A DNA stretch of 46,086 nucleotides from DASPWV01 sp046727855 (lineage in GTDB: Bacteria > Acidobacteriota > Vicinamibacteria > Vicinamibacterales > UBA2999), in contig JBKPDL010000050.1 of assembly GCA_046727855.1 (NCBI GenBank), forward strand, positions 1 through 46,086. The letters are read 5' to 3'. Below, piece after piece: positions 1 to 8,106 of the stretch (position 1 is the stretch's first letter; each line of letters begins with the position of its first letter). The translations under genes and the position numbers were made by a program. The notes under the pieces were generated by a model. That model worked only from the letters and a program-made list of their open reading frames with translations, did no database searches and was not told where the DNA came from.

Positions 1-717
1 GCGCAGCTCATCCGCACGGACGCGTTGAAGAGAAAGATCGCTGACCCGCCTGCCCCGCTTTTTCACGAGGTTCGGGAGCTGATTCTCCGTAAGTGCGCAC
101 CGGCGAAGGTCCAGCCCATTCGGGCGATCTTCGATAAGGAGCCGTTTGGCGCCCTGGAGCGCCTCGTCACCCAGACGCTGCTGGACGTCGTCAAGCGAGT
201 CACGAAAGAAGAATTGGGGGACAAAGACTGGCTCCGCCTCGTCGCGCGACACGGCGACCGGAGTTACGAGCAGATGCGGGTCATGGTGATCGAGTTCCTC
301 GAAGTGGACGTCTTCAACGTCTCGGCCGAAAACAGCCTGACCTTCCTGGATCCTCTCATTGAGTCGTGGGACATCGACCTCGTCACATTCGGCATGGAAA
401 TCGTCCTGAACCGCCAACTCGCGCCCGGGCATCCGAAGAAGTTCGAATTCGTGGAGCGAGAGTCCGCTGGAAGGGTTGAGCAGGAGCGGGGCTTCAAGGA
501 TTTCCTGCAAGATTCTGAGCTGAGGGGCGATGCGACCGCGGAGGAAATCGCGTTTCTCGAGCGGCTGACGTTCACGAGCAAACGGCCAACCGCCCTTTAC
601 TACTACCGCGAGCTGCAAAACCTGCGGGACCCCCTCAACTTTCGCCCCGCGCCGACCGATGTGACCTCCGCCGCCACGTCGCGTCGTCATGCATCTTCAT
701 CAAGGAGCAAGACATGA
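1..717 (+). CDS. Hypothetical protein, probably 5'-truncated by the window edge
   Basis: I do not recognise this protein. The frame is open from base 1; the first possible internal start is TTG at 25, which has no Shine-Dalgarno-like sequence, so the true start is probably upstream of the window. The visible part is about 230 residues, acidic-basic mixed and apparently soluble and helical, with no signal peptide or membrane segment. The last 20 or so residues are Ser/Thr/Arg rich and look like a disordered tail. Its stop codon overlaps the start of the next small gene in an ATGA (714-717), which supports both being translated and being co-transcribed. Function unknown; confident that it is coding because of the coupled downstream start, length and codon usage. 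Confidence 0.65.
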   Translation, partial: AQLIRTDALKRKIADPPAPLFHEVRELILRKCAPAKVQPIRAIFDKEPFGALERLVTQTLLDVVKRVTKEELGDKDWLRLVARHGDRSYEQMRVMVIEFLEVDVFNVSAENSLTFLDPLIESWDIDLVTFGMEIVLNRQLAPGHPKKFEFVERESAGRVEQERGFKDFLQDSELRGDATAEEIAFLERLTFTSKRPTALYYYRELQNLRDPLNFRPAPTDVTSAATSRRHASSSRSKT

Positions 718-860
718 CGGCATGGGTGTGGCTGCTTATGCCTGCGATCGCCCTCGCGATTTGGGCATTCCGCGAAAAGCGCCGTCGCGAGAACGACCTC
801 GGCAGCGTGAGTGCGCAGTGGCTTCATGAGTACCGCCGGGAAACGCGCCAGGAGCGGTGA
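714..860 (+). CDS. Small single-pass membrane protein, 48 aa, translationally coupled
   Basis: The ATG at 714 overlaps the stop of the preceding gene (ATGA) and is preceded at 702-707 by AAGGAG with 7 bases spacing, a strong ribosome binding site. The product starts MTAWVWLLMPAIALAIWAF, a hydrophobic segment of about 19 residues, followed by a basic stretch (REKRRREND) and a short charged tail ending at TGA 858-860. By the positive-inside rule the tail would be cytoplasmic. No family recognised. The coupled start suggests a partner role for the upstream protein, for example membrane anchoring, but that is inference only. Confidence 0.6.
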   Translation: MTAWVWLLMPAIALAIWAFREKRRRENDLGSVSAQWLHEYRRETRQER

Positions 861-1398
861 GGGCCGCTGCCTTCGAACCCCACGACGACCGCTCGGCTTG
901 CGCGTGGCCACACCGCTGACCGACGCCCACTTCGCCCGCGCGCGCTCTTGTAGGGGCTGCGCGCGCGAGTACGAGGAGGCACTCGATCTCGACGCGAATT
1001 TTGTGCTCGCCCGCGCCCTGCTCGGGTTGGCGTATATCAGCAAGGGGATGCCTGATCGCGCCGTGGCGGAAGTGCAGACCGCACGGGCGTTGAGCGCGCG
1101 TCCTGACGTCATCGCATTCCACGGATACATCCTCGCGCGGGCGGCACGCAAGCGCGAGGCACTGAAGGATCTCGACGATCTCCATCGGCTCGCGAGTCCG
1201 CGAGACCCATCGCCGTTCTTGGTGGCGCTTGTGTACACGGGACTGGAGGACAACGATCGGGCGTTCGAGTGGCTCGCAAAGGCCGTTGACGCGCGCGCGT
1301 GGGAGATGCCCACCTTGAAGGCCAGTCCCGTCTTCGACCGACTCCGCTCAGATCCCCGTTTCCCTGCCTTGCTCGACCGCGTCGGTCTTCCCCGCTGA
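811..1398 (+). pseudogene. Remnant of a TPR-containing protein C-terminus
   Basis: Only the part from about 961 on is recognisable. It shows tetratricopeptide-type helices (EYEEALDLDANFVLARALLG; AYISKGMPDRAVAEV) and the ending typical of acidobacterial kinase-TPR or regulator-TPR proteins: an A-x-x-Y-x-GL-x-x-x-DRAFEWL helix followed by LRSDPRFPALLDRVGLP. The N-terminal effector domain (kinase or DNA-binding) expected in such proteins is absent, and the 5' part of the frame (811-960) overlaps the previous small gene and looks like random Arg-rich translation. I therefore read it as a decayed 3' fragment. A short stand-alone TPR protein cannot be excluded. Confidence 0.6.
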
Positions 1399-1735
1399 TT
1401 GTGTTGGGAGAGACGGTGACATTCGAACACACCAGGTTAGAGGAATCTCTTGGTTGTGCGTGAGTGAGGATGGATTCGCGCTGGCGCGCTTCTCACCCGG
1501 ATCTCACACAATGCTCACAACACGCTGAAGACGTCGGGCGGCTAGAACGAGGATCCTTCGGCGGGAGCCTTGGACGCCAGGACACGGACGCGGATAGTCT
1601 GTCGCGACGCCCCAACGTGCGCAAGAGGAACTCGAGGCGGATCGACAAAGCTAACGTGTGGCGCTCGCTTGCCGGGGGTATACGAAGTTCTTTTGGAATG
1701 TAAACGTTCAGTCCAGGAGATCGCGAACCGACTTT
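1399..1735. other. Intergenic stretch, no gene seen
   Basis: About 340 bases between the TPR remnant and the permease gene. The open frames here give Arg/Ser-rich, low-complexity translations without start signals. An AGGAGA at 1715-1720 lies about 15 bases before the permease ATG at 1736, a little far for a ribosome binding site. No convincing terminator or promoter. Confidence 0.4.
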
Positions 1736-4261
1736 ATGCAACAACGTTTCTCGCCTGCGGAGCGCTCTCTGGATGCGCTCCATTCGATCAGACGCGACCT
1801 AGCGTATGCCGTACGGTCGCTCGCCAAGGAGCGAGCGTTCACGCTGGTCTGTGTGTTCTCGCTCGGCATTGGCATGGGAGGGTTCGTCGCGCTCGTCACC
1901 TTCAATCGCATGATCATGGCGCCGGCGCACGGCATCAACGCGAACGGGCTGACCGAACTCCTGGTGCTCCCGCTCGGTCCGCTGCGCGCCAAAGCCGGCG
2001 TGTGGGCGCTCGAACAGTGGTCCTATCCGGATTATCAGGCGTTGCGCGACGCCGATATCGGTATGGACCTCACGGGGTGGAGCAGGGAGTCTAGTCAATT
2101 CAGCGCGCAGGCTCCGGACCAGAAGACGCCGCCTCTTCGTGTGGCGACGCTGTACGTCTCGGCCAACTACTTCCGCACGTTTGGCGTGTCGCTCGCGCGC
2201 GGGTCAGGTTTTGATCCCGCGATCGACGACGCCCCATCGGCCGAGCCGCGCGTCGTCTTGAGCCATGACTTCTGGAAGAGCCGCGTGGCATCCGATCCCG
2301 ACATCATCGGGAAATCCGTGACGATCGATGGCGTCCCCCATACGGTGGTCGGGATCGCGCCCGAGGACTTCGAGGGCCACTTTCACCCCTTTGACTCGCC
2401 GAGTTCCCTGCTGTTCATTCCACTAGAGCGACACCCGCGCTTGAGGGCGAATCCGAATCTTCGCGACGACAGGACCGCTGCCTGGGTGCGAATCCACGGA
2501 CGGCTCGACCCAGGGGTCGATATCAAGCGGGCGAACGCGCTTGTTTCGGCGACGGTGTCTGGCTTAGCGCAGCGATATCCCGCATCGAACGAATTCAAGG
2601 CGGCCACAGTCGAGCCGTACTACTCGCAGGGTGCGGCCGGCCGACCGGAGTCCCGGGGCGTGTTCAGCATAATCCTCGGCCTGGCGGGAGCGGTCCTCTT
2701 GATTGTGTGCCTGAACATCTCGGGCATGATGCTGGTCCGCGGCGCCAGCCGCGAGCGCGAGCTGAGCATCCGCGCGGCGCTCGGCGCGGACCGGCGACGT
2801 CTCATCCAGCATCTTTTCCTGGAAGCGGTAATGCTGGCGTTTGCTGGAGGCGCGGGCAGCGCGTTTGTGCTGTTCGGTATTCCCGCCATCGTCGGATGGT
2901 GGATGGGCGCGCCGGTTCCTCCAGAGATCGATCTCGACGCGGTCGGTATCGTGACTTCGTCTGGACTGTGCCTGCTGGTCAGCGTGCTCTTCGGATTGTT
3001 GCCGGCCGTTCGCTTCAGCCGTCCCAATCTGCTTCCCGCGCTGAAGGACGATGCCGGCGGCGGGGGACGCCAGACGATTCGCGTGCATCGTGTGGCCGCG
3101 ATGGTACAAGTCGGCATCGCCATCCCGTTTCTCGTGATCAGCGGCGTGATGATCGACCGGGTGCGGACGGCCGATTTTGGCTTTCCGACCGATGGACTGG
3201 CGTCCGCGCGCCTGCCGGCGCGAGTCGGCTCGGAGCGAGAGGCAGGCTTCTCGATACGGAAGGTTCGCGACAATCTCCGACAGGCCAGTGGCGTGCGATC
3301 TGTCGCCGTGGCCGAGGGCACGCCGATCGACTTCGACTACCGGCTCTTTCGAGTTGTGCGCAAGGATGGAGCGGAGTTCGTCACGGCGCACGTCACGCGC
3401 GTCGGCGAAAATTTTCTCGAGACCATCGGCGCGCCGCTGCTGCGAGGCCGGACGATCACGGCCGAGGACCGCATGATGGCGGCGCCGGTCGCGGTAATTT
3501 CCGAGCCGCTCGCGGCGCAACTGTTTCCGGGCACCGAGCCGGTTGGCGAACGGGTGACCGTCACGCTCGAAGAGAGCCGCGAGCAGGAGTTCACGATCGT
3601 CGGCGTCAGCGCGGACTTCGCCACGTCACAGCTGACCACCGAGCGGCCGCAGATCCTGCTGCCGCTGCCGGAGGCCCTCACGCCCACGGTGCATCTGATC
3701 GTGCGCGGCGCGCCGGGCGACGAACCAAAGTTGAAGGCCGCCCTGGAGAATGCGCTTCGTGAGTTAGGCGTTGAGGCGTTGCCCGGTGTGGCGTTCCCCG
3801 GCATCGTCACCGGACAAGACCTCGTCGAAAAGAGCAAGGCCGATCTGATTGCGGAGGGCACCGCCGTGGGAGTCGCCGGCAGCCTCGTCCTGGTCCTGGC
3901 GGCGCTGGGCATCGTCGGCGTCGTGGGGTTCATGGTGGCCACGCGAACGCGCGAAATCGCCGTCCGGATGGCGCTGGGGTCCACACGTCTACGCGTGTTC
4001 GGCCTGATGCTGTCGGGCATAGTGAAGCTGGTGATCCCCGGCGTCGCCGGCGGCCTCCTCCTTGCGGCGGCTCTGATTCGCACGATGGAAGACGTGATGG
4101 GCACTCCGCTCACCCTCGGCCCAACTCCGCTCGGCGTCATGGAGCCGCTGATCTATGTGCTCGCCTCCACAATCGCCGTCTCCGTCGCACTTCTGGCCGG
4201 CTTTCCGGCCGCCCGTCGCGCGACCTCGGTCCAGCCGATGGTGGCGATACGGTCGGAGTAA
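1736..4261 (+). CDS. MacB/FtsX-type ABC transporter permease (duplicated orphan permease family)
   Basis: A permease of about 841 residues of the acidobacterial duplicated orphan permease type, which resembles MacB/FtsX permeases but is usually found without an adjacent ATPase, as here. The N-terminus carries the characteristic IRRDLAYAVRSLAKERAF lead into a first membrane segment. It is followed by a periplasmic MacB_PCD-like domain, then an FtsX-like block of three membrane helices (around 1-based nucleotides 2670-3030, with ASRERELSIRAALGA after the first), then a second copy of the whole arrangement ending with TRTREIAVRMALGS and PAARRATSVQPMVAIRSE. The frame continues 26 codons upstream, but ATG 1736 gives the canonical N-terminus. 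Family role: export of small molecules or lipoprotein-related work at the envelope; the substrate cannot be told. Confidence 0.9.
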   Translation: MQQRFSPAERSLDALHSIRRDLAYAVRSLAKERAFTLVCVFSLGIGMGGFVALVTFNRMIMAPAHGINANGLTELLVLPLGPLRAKAGVWALEQWSYPDYQALRDADIGMDLTGWSRESSQFSAQAPDQKTPPLRVATLYVSANYFRTFGVSLARGSGFDPAIDDAPSAEPRVVLSHDFWKSRVASDPDIIGKSVTIDGVPHTVVGIAPEDFEGHFHPFDSPSSLLFIPLERHPRLRANPNLRDDRTAAWVRIHGRLDPGVDIKRANALVSATVSGLAQRYPASNEFKAATVEPYYSQGAAGRPESRGVFSIILGLAGAVLLIVCLNISGMMLVRGASRERELSIRAALGADRRRLIQHLFLEAVMLAFAGGAGSAFVLFGIPAIVGWWMGAPVPPEIDLDAVGIVTSSGLCLLVSVLFGLLPAVRFSRPNLLPALKDDAGGGGRQTIRVHRVAAMVQVGIAIPFLVISGVMIDRVRTADFGFPTDGLASARLPARVGSEREAGFSIRKVRDNLRQASGVRSVAVAEGTPIDFDYRLFRVVRKDGAEFVTAHVTRVGENFLETIGAPLLRGRTITAEDRMMAAPVAVISEPLAAQLFPGTEPVGERVTVTLEESREQEFTIVGVSADFATSQLTTERPQILLPLPEALTPTVHLIVRGAPGDEPKLKAALENALRELGVEALPGVAFPGIVTGQDLVEKSKADLIAEGTAVGVAGSLVLVLAALGIVGVVGFMVATRTREIAVRMALGSTRLRVFGLMLSGIVKLVIPGVAGGLLLAAALIRTMEDVMGTPLTLGPTPLGVMEPLIYVLASTIAVSVALLAGFPAARRATSVQPMVAIRSE

Positions 4262-4530
4262 GCGACGAATTGGAGATCACCGACCTTCTGCGGCTGCTTC
4301 GATTGATGCTCCGATCTCAACGCGGCCGCATGATCCCAGGCCGACCACGTTCCGACCACGCCTCGCGCGCTCGTGCGCCTTGAGGCGACGCTAGGAGAAG
4401 CGGATCGCGCGCGGTCTCACGAGTAGAGCGGCAGAACCGTGGCCGGGGGCGTAAACGGCGCTAGAAGGACTCTTGCGTGCTATCGCATTGCGACACCTGC
4501 GTGTCCTTGACCCCGCAGCTTCAGTCGCAG

Positions 4531-4809
4531 ATGCCGCAAGCCAATCGTATACTTGAGACGTTCCGCCCCCCCGGCTTCGACGAGCTCTCGCCAGATGAGA
4601 AGCTCGAGTACATTCAGGCCCTCTGGGATCACTTCTCCAGCACCCAGAGGATGTGCGGTGCCGGTACGCAGCGTAGAGGGCGTCGTCGAGCCCGTCTGCG
4701 GTGCTCTTCCGGCGACGTCGCGCGAATTCCTCGAGCTGAACCCTGGTTGAAGCTTGGCGCCTGGTACTCTAAAAGGTCGAGAGTGCCAAACGGCGAAGGC
4801 GCAGTGTAG
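4531..4809 (+). pseudogene. Degenerate addiction-module-like small protein
   Basis: From ATG 4531 the first 40 residues (RPPGFDELSPDEKLEYIQAL then WDHFSS) resemble the N-terminal helix of the small putative addiction module component family (LsxxEKxxLixxLWD), which are antitoxin-like proteins of about 70-80 residues. After WDHFSST the expected continuation (P-x-x-VPVPxWH) is not in frame: PEDV-like and AVPV-like pieces appear in the other two frames around 4645-4665, so at least one frameshift has occurred. The rest of the frame is Arg-rich and unlike the family. No partner toxin gene (RelE/ParE-like) is visible next to it. Confidence 0.45.
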
Positions 4810-4825
4810 CGACTGCCCGTCGTCG

Positions 4826-4872
4826 GTCAAGGATCTCGGTCGTTAAGACGTCAAGGATCTCGGTCGTTAAGA
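4826..4872 (+). repeat. 24-bp direct tandem duplication
   Basis: The unit GTCAAGGATCTCGGTCGTTA-AGAC at 4826-4849 is repeated immediately at 4850-4872 (23 of 24 bases). It lies directly upstream of the frameshifted DUF1579-like gene starting at 4895 and could duplicate a regulatory segment, or be simple replication slippage. Confidence 0.85.
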
Positions 4873-4894
4873 TTTAGATAAAACGGACGGATCA

Positions 4895-5336
4895 ATGAAC
4901 GAGACGCGACATCCGCATCTGGATCACCTCGACTCGCTAGTTGGCGAGTGGGAGACCGAAGCGACGCACCCCGCGTTCCCGGACACGCGCGTCCACGGCA
5001 CCTCGACCTTTGAGTGGCTCGAGGGCGAGCGCTTCCTGATCCAGCGGTCGCGCAACGACCGCCGGCTTCCCAGACTCGGTCTCGGTGATCGGGGTCGCCG
5101 ATGGCGAGCTCTCCATGCACTACTTCGACTCGCGCGGCGTCCACCGCGTCTACGAGCTCGGCTTCGACGGCTCCATGTTGCGGATCGAGCGCGACCACCC
5201 AGGGTTTTCGCAGCGATTCGCGGGCAGGGTTGAGGATGGCGGGGACACGATCGCCGGCGTCTGGGAGCTCGCCCAGGAGCCGGGGCAGTGGAAGGACGAT
5301 CTCGCGATCACGTTCCGCCGCCGGCGCGCTGGGTGA
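4895..5336 (+). pseudogene. DUF1579-like small protein interrupted by a frameshift
   Basis: The first part (4895 to about 5060) reads LDHLDSLVGEWETEATHP ... TFEWLEGERFLIQRSRND, and the second part, in another frame (about 5065-5336), reads GFPDSVSVIGVADGELSMHY, FDSRGVHRVYELGFDG ... FSQRFAGRVEDGGDTIAGVWEL. Joined, they give a lipocalin-like protein of about 147 residues with the usual 'GEW ... FEWLEG..FL..RS ... MHYFDSRGV.R.YE ... DTI.G.WE' pattern of this small stress/unknown-function family. The break lies near 5058-5066 and amounts to one extra base (or two missing). Either the gene is dead in this strain or the sequence has an error; everything else about it looks intact. Confidence 0.7.
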
Positions 5337-5411
5337 GTGCTCGGTTGCGCATCACCAAGTCGTGGTTCCACTCGAAGGGCGGACGGCTGCACAAGAACAG
5401 CGGAGGCAATC

Positions 5412-5600
5412 ATGGATTCATCGGAAGTACAGGCCAGAGCGACCATTGCCGCCGCGTTGATTGTCAGAGGAGCGGTCGAAATCCCGTCGATGCCGGTAGA
5501 CGGGGATCGGTTGCCGGATTCGGCGGGCTTGCGGTTGCGGGAGCTCACGGAGTACGTGTATCGACTCATCACCACCGATGAACCCCACGAGCCGGAGTAA
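5412..5600 (+). CDS. Hypothetical small protein, 62 aa
   Basis: ATG 5412 is preceded by GGAGG at 5402-5406 with 5 bases spacing, a strong ribosome binding site that fixes this start over the longer frame opening at 5337. The product (MDSSEVQARATIAAALIVRG ... ending DEPHEPE) is a soluble, mostly helical acidic protein with a conserved-looking LRLRELTEYVYRLIT helix near the end. I recognise no family. It follows the frameshifted DUF1579-like gene by 75 bases on the same strand. Confidence 0.6.
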   Translation: MDSSEVQARATIAAALIVRGAVEIPSMPVDGDRLPDSAGLRLRELTEYVYRLITTDEPHEPE

Positions 5601-5790
5601 GCAGCGGCCGGTTCAGGTGCACCACGAGTTGTCGTCTCCTATTCCGCCGCTCGGTGTATGATCATTGTTCCTGCTTTTCTGAGCCCTAGGCCATCCCGGC
5701 CCAGCCCTCACCAAAGCCTTGCTGTGAGGGGTGCCTGTCAATCGAAGCTTGGCCTGCTCTTCGACCAGAGTCCCAACGCCAACGGCCGCG

Positions 5791-6012
5791 GTGACGACGG
5801 AACAACCAGTGTCTCCGAGTTTCGACGAACGCTGGGAAGCGTGGCAGGCGAAGGGCGCCGCACACGATCGTGCCGTGCGGCGCAAGCTGGCGATTGCCGT
5901 GCCCTTCTTCGCGGTGGTTGCGGGAGCTATTTTCTACGCACCGATGCTCGCTGAGCCTAAGTGGCAGGCGTATCACGAAAGGATGGGTCGCGGTGGCACA
6001 GCGTCCAGGTGA
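5791..6012 (+). CDS. Small membrane-anchored hypothetical protein, about 73 aa
   Basis: From GTG 5791 the product is MTTEQPVSPSFDERWEAWQAK, then GAAHDRAVRRKLAIAV, a single membrane segment PFFAVVAGAIFYA, and a short polar tail. The layout (soluble FDERWxAWQAKGAAHDRAVRRK helix before one membrane span) looks like a genuine small protein rather than random coding. A longer frame opens at 5731, but its extra 20 residues look non-coding. No clear ribosome binding site precedes 5791. It overlaps the next, omega-like fragment by 20 bases. Function unknown. Confidence 0.5.
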   Translation: MTTEQPVSPSFDERWEAWQAKGAAHDRAVRRKLAIAVPFFAVVAGAIFYAPMLAEPKWQAYHERMGRGGTASR

Positions 6013-6197
6013 ACTCAACGCGTTCGAGTTCGCAGTGCTGGCTGGTCTTCGTGCCGGGCAGCCAGCTCGCGGGTGTATACCCCGCGTGACGCGCCGCTCA
6101 CAAGATCACGGTCACCGCACAACTGGAGCTATCCGAAGGGAAAGTTGTGCGGCAGATCAGCGGAGAGCCGGGTGAGTTCACTCTCTTCGCGCAGTGA
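5993..6197 (+). pseudogene. Frameshifted small protein resembling RNA polymerase omega subunit
   Basis: GTG 5993 has AAAGGA at 5978-5983 upstream. The frame starts VAQRPGELNAFEFAVLAGLR-AGQPARGCIPRVTR, reminiscent of the conserved omega core (xxFEFxxxAxxRAxQLxxGxxPRV). Around 6095 the sense shifts to a second frame reading AAHKITVTAQLELSEGKVVR ending at TGA 6195-6197. Together they form a plausible protein of about 68 residues with the omega-like order 'FEF - RA.QL..G..PRV - HK.tv.AQ.E...GKV'. If so, this is probably a second, non-essential omega-like copy that has been frameshifted; the real rpoZ should be elsewhere. The identification rests on short motifs only. Confidence 0.4.
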
Positions 6198-6390
6198 CAT
6201 CGGGACCCAATCGAGCTCGAACGCTCCGGCGAACATCCCCTCCGCGTGTCCCGCCTGCCAGTCGCCATCGATTACAACGAGTGCAAAGAGTCGGGACGAG
6301 AACAGCTACTGGCGTTGCGAGAAGTGCGGCGAGGTCTGGAACGCCTCCCGCCGCGATGGTCGCCGCGCGGGAGCGAATCCGTGGCGGTAA
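6172..6390 (+). CDS. Small zinc-ribbon protein, about 72 aa
   Basis: GTG 6172 follows GGAGAG at 6161-6166 with 5 bases spacing. After a Ser-rich N-terminus the product has a compact zinc ribbon, ACPACQSPSITT ... YWRCEKCGEVWN, with two CxxC knuckles 19 residues apart, likely binding one zinc ion. It then has a basic tail (ASRRDGRRAGANPWR) that could contact nucleic acid. The start overlaps the 3' end of the omega-like fragment, suggesting that both came from one transcription unit. This kind of ribbon occurs in many small transcription-related or unknown proteins; no specific role can be given. Confidence 0.6.
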   Translation: MSSLSSRSDIGTQSSSNAPANIPSACPACQSPSITTSAKSRDENSYWRCEKCGEVWNASRRDGRRAGANPWR

Positions 6391-6982
6391 TGGCGAGCGA
6401 TCTCGCGCGTGAACACTAGAACGTTGTTGCCGCATTGTACCGGGCGAGTTTCACGTACTTAGAGAATCGAGCCGCCCATCGACGAGCCCGGATTCCTTTC
6501 GAAGATCGGGGCGGAGGTACAACTCGCGCTTCTTCTCGAGAATTCGCGCTGTTACTCTCTCGAATTCCGCTTGAGGACGGCGAGTAAGTGAGCGAGACGC
6601 GGCGAGCCATCATGTCGCGCGTTCCGTACGCAATCTACTTCCGACTACCGAGTTCCTTCCACTGCTTGTAGAGCGCCCGATACCGAGGTGCTGAGGACAT
6701 CCCGTGCTCGTCTGTACCGCTCCTCCTCGAAATCTGACATGGTGTTACCGAGTGCGCGCCACCGCTCGAATACCGGAGAAGTTCGCCGGGCCGATCCGGC
6801 TTGAGCTGGTCGCGAACTCCTTCCAGCATGCGACCTCATGCGGCTTTTCGCACCCTCGAGATAGTAGAAACGGTGGCGCCAGGCTCGTTCTTGTGTCCTT
6901 GGCGTCCTTTGGGCGGCGAGGGCCCGAGCGCTTGCTCCGTGACGTGTTACGGTCAACGCACACCCCGTAGGCACGAGTCGGA
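6391..6982. other. Gene-poor stretch with degenerate coding traces
   Basis: About 590 bases without a convincing gene. On the minus strand around 6650-6830 two frames give helical, charged peptides (FERWRALGNTMSDFEEERYR and APRYRALYKQWKELGSR) that look like one short protein broken by a frameshift near 6690-6700, but there is no intact start or recognised family. The rest reads as non-coding. Fits the picture of a decaying region between small genes. Confidence 0.35.
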
Positions 6983-7162
6983 TCTGCGGACTTGGTCCCC
7001 TTCCAATCGCTCCACTCGATCGCCGAGGTCGTTCACGTCACCGACCCCGTCGCCTACGCAGCCAGCCTGCTCCTCATCGTCGGCGCGTGCCTGGTGGCCG
7101 CGTCGATTCCCGCGAGACGCGCGGCGCACCTCGACCCGACGCAGACCCTCCGTCAGGATTAA
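6983..7162 (+). pseudogene. C-terminal tail of an ABC permease (remnant)
   Basis: The frame ending at TAA 7160-7162 reads DPVAYAASLLLIVGACLVAA then SIPARRAAHLDPTQTLRQD. This is the final membrane helix and the (I/Y)PARRAxxxDPxxxLR terminus of MacB/FtsX-type duplicated orphan permeases. Only about 60 codons remain and no start is present, so it is the 3' end of a deleted permease. The intact permease at 1736-4261 has a different but homologous end (PAARRATSVQPMVAIR). Confidence 0.7.
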
Positions 7163-7354
7163 CGGAAGCTCGCGTGCTGCGCAGTGGACGTAGCGGCTCA
7201 CTATTCTTCTCGACCTTGGAGGCGCCGACTATGACTCTTCGTCGTGTCTGGATAGACGGGCTGTCTAACAGGCGCCAGAGCGACGTTGGCCTCCAATCGA
7301 CGTGGCCTGGAACGTTCACGAGCGCGAAGCGTTAACATGTGCGGTTGATTACGG

Positions 7355-7987
7355 ATGTGTAAATACTGCCGCTCTATCGCTTTGTTGATCGTCTCGACTG
7401 CGTCATTCCCCATCGCGCCCACCGCGCAACAGATCGACACTGCAATCGACGACGTGCTTATTTACGAAGCTACGATTGCCCACACGATATGGCCACATTA
7501 CGATCGACTGGGCGCAGGCTCACCCAGTAGCACGGATAGGTTGCTTCGTGTTGCTGATAACACTCTTGCGTTATGTAGCCCTCAACTGATCCGCGGCTGC
7601 TTTCGATTAGAAGACATTGAGCGGGGCTTCAAGCGGGGAGTTGCACAAGACCGCGTCCCGTTCGAGCGAATCGTCACGCCAGACACGCTCGCCGAATTGA
7701 TGTCGCAGTTCGCCTCGAGAAACGCTGAGCGCCACGTCATGCCAACGATCGCCGGCACCTCATTGATCGCACTAGAGGAACTCCGCGACGAGCAGGCGCG
7801 AATGCAAGCGGGACAGAGAATCAGCTACGCAGCGTTCAGCGCACCCGCATATAGCAGCGATGGTCGAGCGTTCGTATACGCCACGTACTACTGCGGCCCG
7901 GCGTGTGGGTACGGGTGGATTTTCCTCATGGAGAAAAGCGACGAGCGGTGGCGTGTACGAGGTGTGAATCTCCTTTGGATTAGCTGA
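7355..7987 (+). CDS. Secreted hypothetical protein, 210 aa
   Basis: ATG 7355 begins a likely signal peptide: CKYCRS, a hydrophobic core IALLIVSTASF, then a probable cleavage after PTAQ. The mature part has no recognised domain; the C-terminal third (AFVYATYYCGPACGYGWIFL ... RWRVRGVNLLWIS) contains a CGPAC pair that may form a disulfide and a beta-rich ending. Codon third positions appear less GC-rich than in neighbouring genes, which could mean recent acquisition. No clear ribosome binding site. Stand-alone gene, function unknown. Confidence 0.6.
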   Translation: MCKYCRSIALLIVSTASFPIAPTAQQIDTAIDDVLIYEATIAHTIWPHYDRLGAGSPSSTDRLLRVADNTLALCSPQLIRGCFRLEDIERGFKRGVAQDRVPFERIVTPDTLAELMSQFASRNAERHVMPTIAGTSLIALEELRDEQARMQAGQRISYAAFSAPAYSSDGRAFVYATYYCGPACGYGWIFLMEKSDERWRVRGVNLLWIS

Positions 7988-8106
7988 CGTGTAGATTCAC
8001 GCTGCGACTTCGCCGCCATGCGTGTGGCGGTGGCGGGCTACTGCCTGCGCGATTGGGACGCGGCCTGCATCCGACAAGCGGCGTCTAACGAAACAGGGTA
8101 ACAACA

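Noticed and set aside
2564..3520. Long minus-strand frame inside the permease gene
   Set aside because: Arg/His/Asp-rich antisense translation typical of high-GC shadows of a real gene on the other strand.
7264..7340. Integron attC-like core words (GTCTAAC at 7264, 8086 and 31753 regions; GTTAGGC near 10509)
   Set aside because: The words are 7 bases long and occur by chance; no convincing paired arms with the attC layout were found and no integrase gene is present.
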